Assembly (NCBI RefSeq): GCF_001425705.1
Contig: NZ_LMDC01000001.1
Span: 682,001 to 746,000 of the forward strand
DNA: 64,000 nt
Direction: 5' to 3'
Source: Pelomonas sp. Root1217
GTDB taxonomy: Bacteria; Pseudomonadota; Gammaproteobacteria; Burkholderiales; Burkholderiaceae_C
The notes beneath the pieces were generated by a model. It made no database searches. It saw only the letters and a program-made list of their open reading frames with translations, and was not told the origin of the DNA. Below, in pieces: positions 8,776-16,740 of this stretch (its first letter is position 1; the number at the start of each line of letters is the position of its first letter). Both the position numbers and the translations under genes were made by a program.

Positions 8776-10557
8776 GTGCCTGATTCCAGTTCCAGCCCCG
8801 CCGCCCCGCCGCCGAAGAGCTTTGGCCGCTTCGAGTTGCGCGCGTTGCTGTCCAAGAGCGCCCGCAGCCTGATCTGGGGCGTCTTCGACCCCCGCCATGG
8901 CCAGGAGCTGATGCTCTGCATGCCGCGTGACAAGCCCAACAGCGCGGCCGCCCTGGAGCATTGGTTGCGCATGGCCCAAGGTGCAGAGCGGGTGCAGCAC
9001 CCCAACCTGGCACGTCCGTTCGAGATCGGCCAGATCGAGAACTGGCCTTACGTAGCCTACGACCGCGCCCTGGGCGAGACGCTGGAAGAGCGCCTCGCAC
9101 GCCAGAATGCCCCCCTGCCCATCGACGCGGCCGGCTGGATTGCCCAGTTGCTCGAAGGCCTGGCCTTCGCCCACGAGGCCGGCCACGCCCACCGGGACAT
9201 CCAGACCGCCAGCCTCGTCATCGACGCCGGCGACAAGGTGCGCCTCGTTGGCCTGGAAGTCGCGCAGGAGGTCTTCCCGGCCACGGTCGATTTCAACGCC
9301 GTGACGCGCCGTGCGGTGCGCGAGTCGGCCGAGGAAGACGTGCTCTGCGTCGGTCTGCTGCTCAATCGCATCCTCAGCGGCAAGCCCGTGCTGGAGGAGA
9401 ACGACCTGCAGCACGTCGTGCAGCAGATGCAACCCCTCGGGCGTGAAATGGTGCGCCTGGGCTGGGAGACGCCGCACCCCATCGCCGAGCCGCTGCGCGC
9501 CATCTGCAACCGGGCGACCGACCGCCAGCTGCGCCAGCGCTACCACCTGGCGCGCAGCTTCTGGCGCGCTCTGGACGGCTGGCGCACCTCGGCTGCGCAC
9601 GACAGCGGTGGCCCCGTCGCGCTGCTGATGGACAAACTGCAGCGCATCGGCCACCTGCCGACGACGATGACCGGCCTGCACCGCTTCACGGGCGGGTCGG
9701 GGCTGGAGTCCCAGCACGCCAGTGCGCTGTCCGAGTTCGTGCTGAAGGACATGGCCCTGAGCCTGGAGCTGGTACGCCGCGTCAACAACGCGCTCAAGCA
9801 GAGCGGCCACCACGGCGAAACGGTGCTGAACATGCAGCGCGCCATCCAGATGCTGGGGCTGGATGGCGTGCAGCTCGCGGCCAACGCGCTCAAGCCCTGG
9901 CCGGGGCCGCTGGCGCCGGTGGCCGCCGAGATGCTGCGCCAATTGATGGCCCGCGTCGCCAAGGCCGCCCAGGTCGCGCAGGCGCTGCGCCCGGCGGGCT
10001 ATGACGCCGAGGTCGTGCACCTCATCACGGTCATGCAGAACCTCGGCCGCCTGCTGTTGCAGTACCACTTCCCGGATGACGCCCAGCAGATCCGCCAGCT
10101 GATGGTGCCGCCGGAGCCCACCGAGGAGCAGCCCAACCCGCCCGCGATGGGTGAGCAGGCGGCGGCCTACGCCGTGCTGGGCTGCGACCTGGACGCCATG
10201 GGTGCCGCGGTGGCGCGGCACTGGGGCCTGGGCGACGAGCTGCTGCAGATGATCCGGCGCCAGCCGTTGGACGGTGCCGTGCACCCGGTGCGCAGCGATG
10301 CCGATGCGATCCGCCTGACCTGCAGTTTTGCCAACGAACTGATCGACGCCCTCGGCCTGCCCGAGGCGCGTCGCCGCCCGGCGCTGGAAGCCGCGACGCG
10401 GCGCTATGCCAAGGCGCTGGGTGTCGGCCTGCGCGAGGTCATGGAAGCATTGAATCCTGGCGCGCACAAGCCGTCGACCGCGACAGCCAAGCCGGCCGAC
10501 GACGGCGCGCCGTCGTCCTCCCTGCGCGAACGCCTGTCCGCGCGCGGCAACTCCTAG
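8776..10557 (+). CDS. Pseudokinase-HDOD domain protein
   Basis: About 593 residues. The N-terminal 260 residues look like a serine/threonine kinase fold that has lost catalysis: there is no glycine loop (LLSKSARSLIWGV), no VAIK lysine, and DFG is replaced by VGLEVA. HRD is kept at residue 139, but the following Asn is gone (HRDIQTASLV). Residues 280-500 form an HDOD domain (LSEFVLKDMALSLELVRRVN; VVHLITVMQNLGRLLLQYHF), a non-enzymatic HD relative used in signalling. It lies three bases before a paralogous active kinase-HDOD gene, so the two probably act together. The start is uncertain: I prefer the GTG at 8776, since the frame upstream to 8578 reads as non-coding. Confidence 0.8.
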   Translation: MPDSSSSPAAPPPKSFGRFELRALLSKSARSLIWGVFDPRHGQELMLCMPRDKPNSAAALEHWLRMAQGAERVQHPNLARPFEIGQIENWPYVAYDRALGETLEERLARQNAPLPIDAAGWIAQLLEGLAFAHEAGHAHRDIQTASLVIDAGDKVRLVGLEVAQEVFPATVDFNAVTRRAVRESAEEDVLCVGLLLNRILSGKPVLEENDLQHVVQQMQPLGREMVRLGWETPHPIAEPLRAICNRATDRQLRQRYHLARSFWRALDGWRTSAAHDSGGPVALLMDKLQRIGHLPTTMTGLHRFTGGSGLESQHASALSEFVLKDMALSLELVRRVNNALKQSGHHGETVLNMQRAIQMLGLDGVQLAANALKPWPGPLAPVAAEMLRQLMARVAKAAQVAQALRPAGYDAEVVHLITVMQNLGRLLLQYHFPDDAQQIRQLMVPPEPTEEQPNPPAMGEQAAAYAVLGCDLDAMGAAVARHWGLGDELLQMIRRQPLDGAVHPVRSDADAIRLTCSFANELIDALGLPEARRRPALEAATRRYAKALGVGLREVMEALNPGAHKPSTATAKPADDGAPSSSLRERLSARGNS

Positions 10558-10560
10558 GCC

Positions 10561-12942
10561 ATGGCCGACGACCTGCCCCCCCAACTCGGCCGCTTCCGCC
10601 TGCTGCAGCGCCTGGGCGAGGGGGCGCAAGCGACGGTCTGGCTCGCCCATGATCCGCTGCTGGACCGCGAGGTGGCCGTCAAGCTGCTGAAGGCGGCGGC
10701 CGAGCCCGGCAGCGTGGATGAATGGCTGCACGAGGCCCGCGCCGTCAGCCGGCTGACCCACCCGAACATCGTGCCGGTCTTCGAGGCCGACGCCCAGGGC
10801 GGGCGCTCCTACCTCGTCTTCGAGTACGTGTCCGGTGGCACGCTCAGCCAGCGCCTGCGCGCCGGGCCGCGACCGACGGCGGCCGAGGCCGTCACCCTCA
10901 TGCTGGGAATCCTGGACGGCCTCACCGCCGCCCATGCCGCCGGCCTCGTGCACCGCGACCTGAAGCCCAGCAACATCCTGCTCGATGCCCGCGGCCGGCC
11001 GCGCGTGATGGACTTCGGCATCGCGGCGCGGGTTTCGACCGACACCAACGCACCGTCACGCATCGTCGGCACGCCGGGCTATATCTCGCCCGAGGCCGCG
11101 CGCGGCGCGCCGCCGCATCCGCAGATGGATGTGTTCGCGGCGTCCGTCATGCTGGCCGAGATGCTGAGCGGCCAGCGCCTCAACCACGACCCCGATCCCT
11201 GGCGCACCATCCAGCGCGTGCAGACCACCGACCTCATGCTGCCCTCCGGCCTGGACAGCAGCGTCGACGACGCCTTGCGCGCCATCGTGCAGCGCGGCCT
11301 GGCGCGTGAGCCATCGGCACGCTGGCCGAGTGCCGCCCTGCTGCGTGATGCCCTGGCCGCCTGGCTGCGCCCGGTCGCCGAACCCGACGCCGAGGCCCAG
11401 GACGCGCCGGTGCTGGACTTCCTGCTGCGCCGCATGCGCCACAAGAGCGACTTCCCGGCGCTGTCCGATGCCATCCAGCGCATCCAGCGTCTGACGCAGT
11501 CCGAGAACGAGAGCCTGGCCAGCCTGTCCAACGAGATCCTGAAGGACGTGGCGTTGACGCAGAAGCTGCTGCGCCTGGTCAACACCGCCCAGTACCGGCA
11601 TGCCGGCGGCGGCGGCATCAGCACGGTGTCGCGCGCGGTGGCGCTGATCGGCTTTGCCGGCATCCGCAACCTGGCGCTGAGCCTGGTGCTGCTGGAGCGC
11701 ATGGAGAACAAGGGCCACGCCAAGCGGCTGCGCGAGGACTATCTGCGCTCGCTGATGGCGGCGTCGCTGGCGCGCGAACTCTGCCCCAACCCGCGGGAGG
11801 CCGAGGAGGCCTTTCTCGGCGCGATGTTCCATCACCTGGGCCGCTCGCTGACCGAGTTCTATTTCCCGGAGGAGGCCGATGCCGTGCGCCGCCTGGTCAG
11901 CCCTGCCGAGGATGGCCAGCCTGCGCTGAGCGAGGCGGCCGCATCGGCGCAGGTGCTGGGCATGAGCTACGAAGCCCTGGGCCTGGGTGTGGCCCGGCAA
12001 TGGGGCCTGCCCGACAGCCTGCAGCGCGCCATGCGCCGCCCGGTGGGCGAGGCGCCGCAACGCCTGCTGGAAGACGGCATCGAGCGCCAGCGCTGGCTGG
12101 CACGGGCCAGCAACGACATGGCCGACCTCATCCTGAACACGCCCCCCGAGCAGGCCCATGCCAAGTTGCGGGCGATGGCCCAGCGCCATTCGCGCGCCCT
12201 GGGGCTCAGTGCCGAGACCTTCGAGAAGGCGGCCGACACGGCACGCCAGCATCTCGCGCAGATGACCGAGGCGCTCGAGCTGCACCTGCCCAAGGACTCG
12301 CGCGCCCAGCGCCTGCTCGCGCCGTTGACGCCCTCGGCGCATGACTCGCTGACGGCGCACGAACTCGCGCCCACCCAGGTTCTGGAGCGCACGCAGGACC
12401 AGCGCGCGGTTTCGCCCACCGATCAGGCCACGCAGCTGCTGGCCGCCGGCGTGCAGGACATCACCGACGCCATGGTGGAGCAGTTCCAGCTCAATGCCGT
12501 GCTGCGCATGATCCTGGAGACCATCTACCGCGCGCTGGGCTTTCGACGTGTCGTGTTCTGCCTGCGCGATGCACGCGGCCATGCCCTCACCGGGCGGCTC
12601 GGTGTGGGCGCCGATGTGGAGCGCCTTGCGCCGCTGCTGCGCATCGATCTGACGGCCCAGCCGCTGGACCTGTTCGCCGCCGTCTGCCTGAAGGGCGCTG
12701 ACACGCTGATCCAGGATGCGCGTGCTGCCAACATCGCCCCGCGGCTGCCGAGCTGGTTCCGTGGCGAGCTGCAGGCGCAGAGCTTTTTGCTGCTGCCCCT
12801 CATGCTGAAGGGTTCGCCGCTGGGGCTCATCTACGCCGACCACGCCTTGGCCGGTGCCGTGCAATTGGGCGAGAAGGAACTCTCGCTGCTGCGCACCCTG
12901 CGCAACCAGGCCGTGATGGCCTTCCGCCAGGCCACCGGCTGA
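10561..12942 (+). CDS. Serine/threonine protein kinase with HDOD and GAF domains
   Basis: A 793-residue cytoplasmic fusion. Residues 10-270 are a complete Hanks-type kinase: glycine loop GEGAQATVW (19-27), VAVK lysine at 41, HRDLKPSN at 131, DFG at 151, and SPE near 176. Residues 280-490 form an HDOD domain (LSNEILKDVALTQKLLRLVN; AFLGAMFHHLGRSLTEFYF). Residues 610-790 form a GAF-like sensor (MILETIYRALGFRRVVFCLR). The protein should phosphorylate partners in response to a GAF ligand. The neighbouring pseudokinase three bases upstream is the obvious candidate partner, by inference. There is no transmembrane segment. The ATG at 10561 directly precedes the kinase domain. Confidence 0.9.
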   Translation: MADDLPPQLGRFRLLQRLGEGAQATVWLAHDPLLDREVAVKLLKAAAEPGSVDEWLHEARAVSRLTHPNIVPVFEADAQGGRSYLVFEYVSGGTLSQRLRAGPRPTAAEAVTLMLGILDGLTAAHAAGLVHRDLKPSNILLDARGRPRVMDFGIAARVSTDTNAPSRIVGTPGYISPEAARGAPPHPQMDVFAASVMLAEMLSGQRLNHDPDPWRTIQRVQTTDLMLPSGLDSSVDDALRAIVQRGLAREPSARWPSAALLRDALAAWLRPVAEPDAEAQDAPVLDFLLRRMRHKSDFPALSDAIQRIQRLTQSENESLASLSNEILKDVALTQKLLRLVNTAQYRHAGGGGISTVSRAVALIGFAGIRNLALSLVLLERMENKGHAKRLREDYLRSLMAASLARELCPNPREAEEAFLGAMFHHLGRSLTEFYFPEEADAVRRLVSPAEDGQPALSEAAASAQVLGMSYEALGLGVARQWGLPDSLQRAMRRPVGEAPQRLLEDGIERQRWLARASNDMADLILNTPPEQAHAKLRAMAQRHSRALGLSAETFEKAADTARQHLAQMTEALELHLPKDSRAQRLLAPLTPSAHDSLTAHELAPTQVLERTQDQRAVSPTDQATQLLAAGVQDITDAMVEQFQLNAVLRMILETIYRALGFRRVVFCLRDARGHALTGRLGVGADVERLAPLLRIDLTAQPLDLFAAVCLKGADTLIQDARAANIAPRLPSWFRGELQAQSFLLLPLMLKGSPLGLIYADHALAGAVQLGEKELSLLRTLRNQAVMAFRQATG

Positions 12943-13134
12943 CGCGCGTGCGGCCCTAACGCCGCTGTAGGGCAAATCCCACACCGCTTGAGGCCACAGG
13001 CTGACCGGTGCCGCACCGGCCCTCCGACTGGGGCCACGCCCTCCGTCGCGAATACTCGTTGGGCATCCTGAAAGAACCCGAACCGGCGGGTGGCGATGCT
13101 CGAACGCCGGGTATGTCAAACAACAGGAGTTCGT

Positions 13135-13503
13135 ATGAATCACCATTCGATGAATGGCCGAGGGGTCGCGTTGGCGGTGCTTGCCGCCGCTGCCCTGGCC
13201 GCATGTGCCACGACGGGCGATGCCCCGAAGGAGCAGATGGCGGTGGCCAATTCCGCTGTCGACCAGGCCAGCGGCAATGCCGCCGAGGCGCCGGCTGAGT
13301 TATCCACGGCCCGCGACAAGCTGGCCCGCGCCAATGCAGCCATGGCCCGCAAGGACTACGTGGCGGCCCGTCAGCTGGCCGATGAGGCTGCGGCCGACGC
13401 GGCGCTGGCCCAGGCGACCGCTCGGAATGCCCGTTCCAGCCGCGCGCTGGCCGAGGTGCGCCAAAGCATCCAGCAGCTGCAGACGCAGCTGAATCGTTCC
13501 TGA
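13135..13503 (+). CDS. DUF4398 lipoprotein
   Basis: A 122-residue exported lipoprotein. The signal segment GVALAVLAAAALAAC ends in a lipobox Cys. The rest is Ala-rich and helical (LARANAAMARKDYVAARQLA), typical of DUF4398, which adopts a TPR-like helical bundle. The ATG at 13135 follows an AGGAG site; an upstream in-frame ATG lacks one. The next gene, an OmpA-type lipoprotein that itself contains a DUF4398-like region, begins 18 bases later. The pair is therefore likely an envelope operon linking outer membrane and peptidoglycan. Function is otherwise unknown. Confidence 0.88.
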   Translation: MNHHSMNGRGVALAVLAAAALAACATTGDAPKEQMAVANSAVDQASGNAAEAPAELSTARDKLARANAAMARKDYVAARQLADEAAADAALAQATARNARSSRALAEVRQSIQQLQTQLNRS

Positions 13504-13521
13504 TTCATCGAAAGGATTGCC

Positions 13522-14448
13522 ATGACTTCCCCCACTCGATTCGTTTCGACGCTGACCGCCCTGGCCGCAGCCACTGCCCTGTTCGCAGGCTGCGCCAGCG
13601 CCCCCACTGTCACGCCCGCCTTGCAGCAGGCACGCTCCAATGTGCGCAGCGCCGAGGCCGACCCGGCCGTGCTGAAGTACGCCTCGCTGGACGCCAAGAA
13701 GGCCGCTGATTCGCTGCGCCGAGCCGAAGAGCTGAGCGCCAAGCGCGAGTCACCCGCTGACATTGACTCCGCGGCCTATGTCGCGTCGACCCAGGCGCGC
13801 ACGGCGATGGCCATTGGCCGCGCCGCGACTGAGGAAGAGGCCATCAAGTCCGCCGAGGCCGACCGCGAGCGTGCCCGCGCCGACGCGAATGCCAACCGCG
13901 CCAACGTTGCCCAGAACCAGGCCGCCAACGCCCAGATCGCAGCGGCCAACGCCAATGCCGATGCCAATGCCGCTCGCCAGCAGGCGGCCGCTGCCAACGC
14001 AGACGCCGCCCAGGCCCAGGCCCAGGCCGCCGCGCTGGCGCAGGAGCTGGCCGATTTGCAGGCCCGCCAGACCGACCGCGGCATGCTGGTCACGTTGGGT
14101 GACGTGCTGTTCGAATTCGGCCGCGCCGAGATCAAGCCTGCCGCGCAGACGTCCATCGCCAAGCTGGCGCATTACTTGAACCAGCATCCCGACCGCCGCG
14201 TGCTGATCGAGGGCTTCACCGACAGCGTCGGCAGCGATTCGGCCAACCTGACGCTGTCGCAGCGCCGCTCGCAGGCCGTGGCAGAAGCGTTGCGTGCCCA
14301 GGGCGTCGACCCGACCCGGGTCGCCACGCGCGGCTATGGCGAGGCCTACCCGGTGGCCAGCAACTCGAGCACATCCGACCGCGCGATGAACCGGCGCGTC
14401 GAGGTCTACATCTCGAACGACAACCAGCCGGTCCGCGCGCGTGGCTGA
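13522..14448 (+). CDS. OmpA-family lipoprotein with DUF4398 and coiled-coil spacer
   Basis: 308 residues. The signal peptide ends at a lipobox (ATALFAGC). A DUF4398-like helical region follows (residues 30-100), then an extremely Ala/Asn/Gln-rich helical spacer (105-185; NANADANAARQQAAAANADA). The C-terminal OmpA peptidoglycan-binding domain spans about 190-300, with VLFEFGRAEIKPAAQ, VLIEGFTDSVGSD and NRRVEVYI. It should sit in the outer membrane and hold the peptidoglycan layer through diaminopimelate. It is paired with the preceding DUF4398 lipoprotein. The repetitive spacer codons give the DNA an internally repetitive look at 13,900-14,050. Confidence 0.93.
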   Translation: MTSPTRFVSTLTALAAATALFAGCASAPTVTPALQQARSNVRSAEADPAVLKYASLDAKKAADSLRRAEELSAKRESPADIDSAAYVASTQARTAMAIGRAATEEEAIKSAEADRERARADANANRANVAQNQAANAQIAAANANADANAARQQAAAANADAAQAQAQAAALAQELADLQARQTDRGMLVTLGDVLFEFGRAEIKPAAQTSIAKLAHYLNQHPDRRVLIEGFTDSVGSDSANLTLSQRRSQAVAEALRAQGVDPTRVATRGYGEAYPVASNSSTSDRAMNRRVEVYISNDNQPVRARG

Positions 14449-14497
14449 TTGCCACATCGCGCCACACCGCTGTCATCACGCATCACAGGAGATTGAG

Positions 14498-14926
14498 ATG
14501 ACCCAACACCACAACACACGATGTCGCCTGGCCACCGCCTGGCTGGCTGCCGGCCTCATGGCCATTGGCGGTATTGCCCAAGCGGCGCCCCGGGCCAAGA
14601 ACGTCGACCCCTTGCGCATGCAGTACGAGCGCGAGCGGGCCAATTGCATGACCGGCCAGACCAACCAGCCACGCGATGTTTGCCTGCGGGAGGCCGGTGC
14701 GGCCTATGCCCAGGCCCGTCAAGGCAAGCTGGTCTCGCCGGGCGACCGGCCCGAGCAATGGGCGGCGAATGCGCTCAAGCGCTGCCAGGCTCAGCCCACC
14801 ATGGAAGACCGCGAGATGTGCGAACGCCGTGTGCGCGAAGGCCAGGTCGTGGGCAGCGTGGAAGCGGGTGGCCAGCTGACGACGCTGACCGTGCGGACCG
14901 TCGAAACCCCAAAAAATCCGGGTTGA
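14498..14926 (+). CDS. Hypothetical exported protein
   Basis: 142 residues with a cleavable signal peptide (LATAWLAAGLMAIGGIAQA, then APRAKN). The mature part carries four Cys (ANCMTGQ, DVCLREAG, KRCQAQP, REMCERRV), suggesting two disulfides or a small helical cysteine-rich fold. It ends in a short acidic and Thr-rich tail. I do not recognise a named family. The ATG at 14498 follows GAGATTGAG; the longer frame from 14441 would overlap the ompA-like gene. It may be the third gene of the envelope operon, 49 bases downstream. Confidence 0.75.
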   Translation: MTQHHNTRCRLATAWLAAGLMAIGGIAQAAPRAKNVDPLRMQYERERANCMTGQTNQPRDVCLREAGAAYAQARQGKLVSPGDRPEQWAANALKRCQAQPTMEDREMCERRVREGQVVGSVEAGGQLTTLTVRTVETPKNPG

Positions 14927-14949
14927 TCGGAACGCAATGAAGACTGGGG

Positions 14950-15048
14950 GAGGGTGACGAGCCTTACCCCCGGCACTGGTTGCAACGCTTAGGGCTGCTT
15001 GGTTCCCCACCTGACCCGGTTGGGCGCGCTTCCATGCGGGGAGGCCCG
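14950..15048 (-). ncRNA. ffs: Signal recognition particle RNA (4.5S type)
   Basis: The minus strand carries the conserved SRP RNA helix-8 core: GGGTCAGGTGGGGAACCAAG, directly followed by CAGCCCTAAGCG. The ends pair through GGGCCTCCCCGC near the 5' end and CGGGGGTAAGGC near the 3' end, closing a hairpin of about 90-100 nt like other small bacterial SRP RNAs. It works with Ffh to target membrane proteins. A location close to dnaX is common in Betaproteobacteria. The ends are approximate, placed from the pairing. Confidence 0.88.
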
Positions 15049-15060
15049 TCGAGCGAGATT

Positions 15061-15447
15061 CTAACCGGGGAGAAATTGCCGGTTGATCGAAAGGTCCATC
15101 GCGAGTGCCAGCAGGGCCAGTGCGGTGAAATAACCCAACAGATGCAGGCGCGCCTGGCTCATGGCCCAGTGGCCGCAGATCATGTAGCCCACGAGCGCGA
15201 TGAGCTTCGCGCCCAGCCACCAGTCGCGGATGGGGTGGTAGCCGATGGAACCCCACAGGCTCAGGCCCGTGACGACGAGGCAGGCATTCACGCCGAAGAC
15301 GAGCACCAGCAGGCGGGCGTCCTTGGCAAAACCCTGCAGCTGTGGGCTGCCGAACTGGACCAGCAGGCCGCGCACGAAGAACAGGCCCACGCTACACCAA
15401 GCCAGCAGCACATGCCACTGAATCATCTGCGTGTAATACCAACTCAT
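15061..15447 (-). CDS. SirB2 family integral membrane protein
   Basis: 128 residues with four predicted transmembrane helices (MIQWHVLLAWCSVGLFFVRG; LLVLVFGVNACLVVTGLSLW; LIALVGYMICGHWAM; LLGYFTALALLALAM). The MSWYYTQMIQWHVLLAW start and FFVRGLL match the SirB2 family, whose biochemical role is not known. The ATG at 15447 was chosen over an in-frame ATG at 15483 because the upstream 36 bases belong to an intergenic repeat. The gene lies downstream of the purM-like gene on the same strand. The SRP RNA gene follows immediately upstream in coordinates. Confidence 0.85.
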   Translation of the reverse strand: MSWYYTQMIQWHVLLAWCSVGLFFVRGLLVQFGSPQLQGFAKDARLLVLVFGVNACLVVTGLSLWGSIGYHPIRDWWLGAKLIALVGYMICGHWAMSQARLHLLGYFTALALLALAMDLSINRQFLPG

Positions 15448-15457
15448 GTCAGTTCTT

Positions 15458-15580
15458 CGGGCCGAGCGCCGGGCCGCTCCCAAGCCGGCCCGTCGTGGCG
15501 ATGTGCTTGCGGCTCAACGCCGCAAGCATCGCCGTCCCCCCGGGGGATCGGCCAAGGTACGCCTTGGACGAGGGGCTTCA
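15458..15580 (-). repeat. Intergenic repeat family A, copy 1 (internally deleted)
   Basis: This shares GGGCCGAGCGCCGGGCCGCT, the hairpin CTTGCGGctcaacgCCGCAAG and the end GAGGGGCTTCA with copies at 31168-31389 and 33765-33988. The middle 100 bases of the full-length copies are missing. Oriented by the adjacent gene, it starts 6 bases after the stop codon of the purM-like gene. Confidence 0.85.
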
Positions 15581-15586
15581 CGTTAT

Positions 15587-16699
15587 TCAGCGCAGCGCGA
15601 GGTCGTCTTCGCTGAAGCGGATGTCCAGCGGCTCGATCAGCAGTTGCTTCTCGCCCGCTTCCACCGTGCCGGCCACCCAGGCCTCAATGCCGCAGTCGCG
15701 CGCCACCTGAGCTGTGCGCTCGGCGTCTTCCGCCTTGACGAAGATGGCGAAGCCGGCGCCCATGTTCAGCGTGGAGTAGGCCTCTCGGTCGTCCTGGCCG
15801 GCCTGCTTCTGGATGAAGTCCAGCACCGCCGTCTTGGGCGGCACGGAGTGGATGCGGTAGGTCAGCTGGCTCGGGTGGCGCAGCAGCTTGCGCCAGCCGT
15901 GGCCGGTGATGTTGGCGCAGTAGTGCGGCGCGATGCCGGCCTTCCACAGCGCCTCCGTCACGGGCGAATACAGCGCAGTCGGCGCCAGCAGGGCTTCGCC
16001 GTAGGTGAGGCCCGGTTCGATCTCGGTGAGGTAGCCCTGGGGCAGGCGCTCGGCCAGCTTGCGAGCCAGGCTCAGGCCGTTGGCATGGATGCCGCTGGAG
16101 GCCAGCAGCACGATGGCGTCGCCCGCGCCCAGCTTGTCGCCCACCGACAGGCGTTCCTTGGGGTTGATGAGGCCGGTGCAGGAGGCGGCCAGGTCGATGC
16201 GGCCGTCTTCCACGATACCGGCCAGCGCGGGCGTCTCGCCGCCGCCCCAGGCCACCTGGCAGGTGTCGCAGGCGGCCTTCCAGCCGGCCACCAGGGCTTG
16301 CGCGCGCTGGGCGTCGCCGAACCAGTCGCTGCCGCCGGCGGCCCAGTAGGCCTGCACGACCAGCGGCGTGGCGCCGACGGTGATCAGGTCGTTGACCGCC
16401 ATCGCGATGGTGTCCTGCGCGATGCCGGCAAAGAAGCTCTTGCCCGTCAGCTTGGCCATCTCGTCGGCCACCAGGGTCTTGGTGCCCAGGCATTCCACGA
16501 TGGACGCCAGATAGAACGGCCCCACGTCCACGACATAGGCCGATTCGCCGCGCGAGGCCTTGACCTCGGTGAAGCCATGGCCGGCGAGGTGGGAGGCCGT
16601 GGCGGCGGCGGCGCGCTGGGCAGTGATCTTCAGCGGGTCGATCAGGTCGTAGTTGACGCCGGCTTGGTCGTAGGTGAGGGGGGCTGCGGTACTGGTCAT
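15587..16699 (-). CDS. AIR synthase-related (PurM-like) protein
   Basis: A 370-residue protein of the PurM/SelD/HypE ATP-dependent superfamily. The opening LTYDQAGVNYDLIDPLKITA and internal MAVNDLITVGATPLVVQAYW, CQVAWGGGETPALAG and GIHANGLSLARKL align with PurM motifs (MxVNDL, GGETAE, GxHSNG). Several are altered, notably GGETPA for GGETAE. Classical PurM closes the imidazole ring in purine synthesis. The divergence suggests a paralog that needs separate proof of that activity, so no gene symbol is given. The ATG at 16699 fits the family N-terminus. It is divergent from dnaX with 41 bases between starts. Confidence 0.8.
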   Translation of the reverse strand: MTSTAAPLTYDQAGVNYDLIDPLKITAQRAAAATASHLAGHGFTEVKASRGESAYVVDVGPFYLASIVECLGTKTLVADEMAKLTGKSFFAGIAQDTIAMAVNDLITVGATPLVVQAYWAAGGSDWFGDAQRAQALVAGWKAACDTCQVAWGGGETPALAGIVEDGRIDLAASCTGLINPKERLSVGDKLGAGDAIVLLASSGIHANGLSLARKLAERLPQGYLTEIEPGLTYGEALLAPTALYSPVTEALWKAGIAPHYCANITGHGWRKLLRHPSQLTYRIHSVPPKTAVLDFIQKQAGQDDREAYSTLNMGAGFAIFVKAEDAERTAQVARDCGIEAWVAGTVEAGEKQLLIEPLDIRFSEDDLALR

Positions 16700-16740
16700 C
16701 CGCCAATTATCGACGGAGGGCCCCTCATAGAATGGCCGGC

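Noticed and set aside
8527-10953. An 808-codon open frame on the minus strand opposite the kinase-HDOD genes
   Set aside because: It has no recognisable domain, is rich in Arg/Gln/Gly/His as expected from high-GC antisense reading, and lies over two genes with clear motifs.
11056-13146. A 696-codon minus-strand open frame
   Set aside because: Antisense shadow of the kinase-HDOD-GAF gene; composition is artefactual and no ribosome site or domain is seen.
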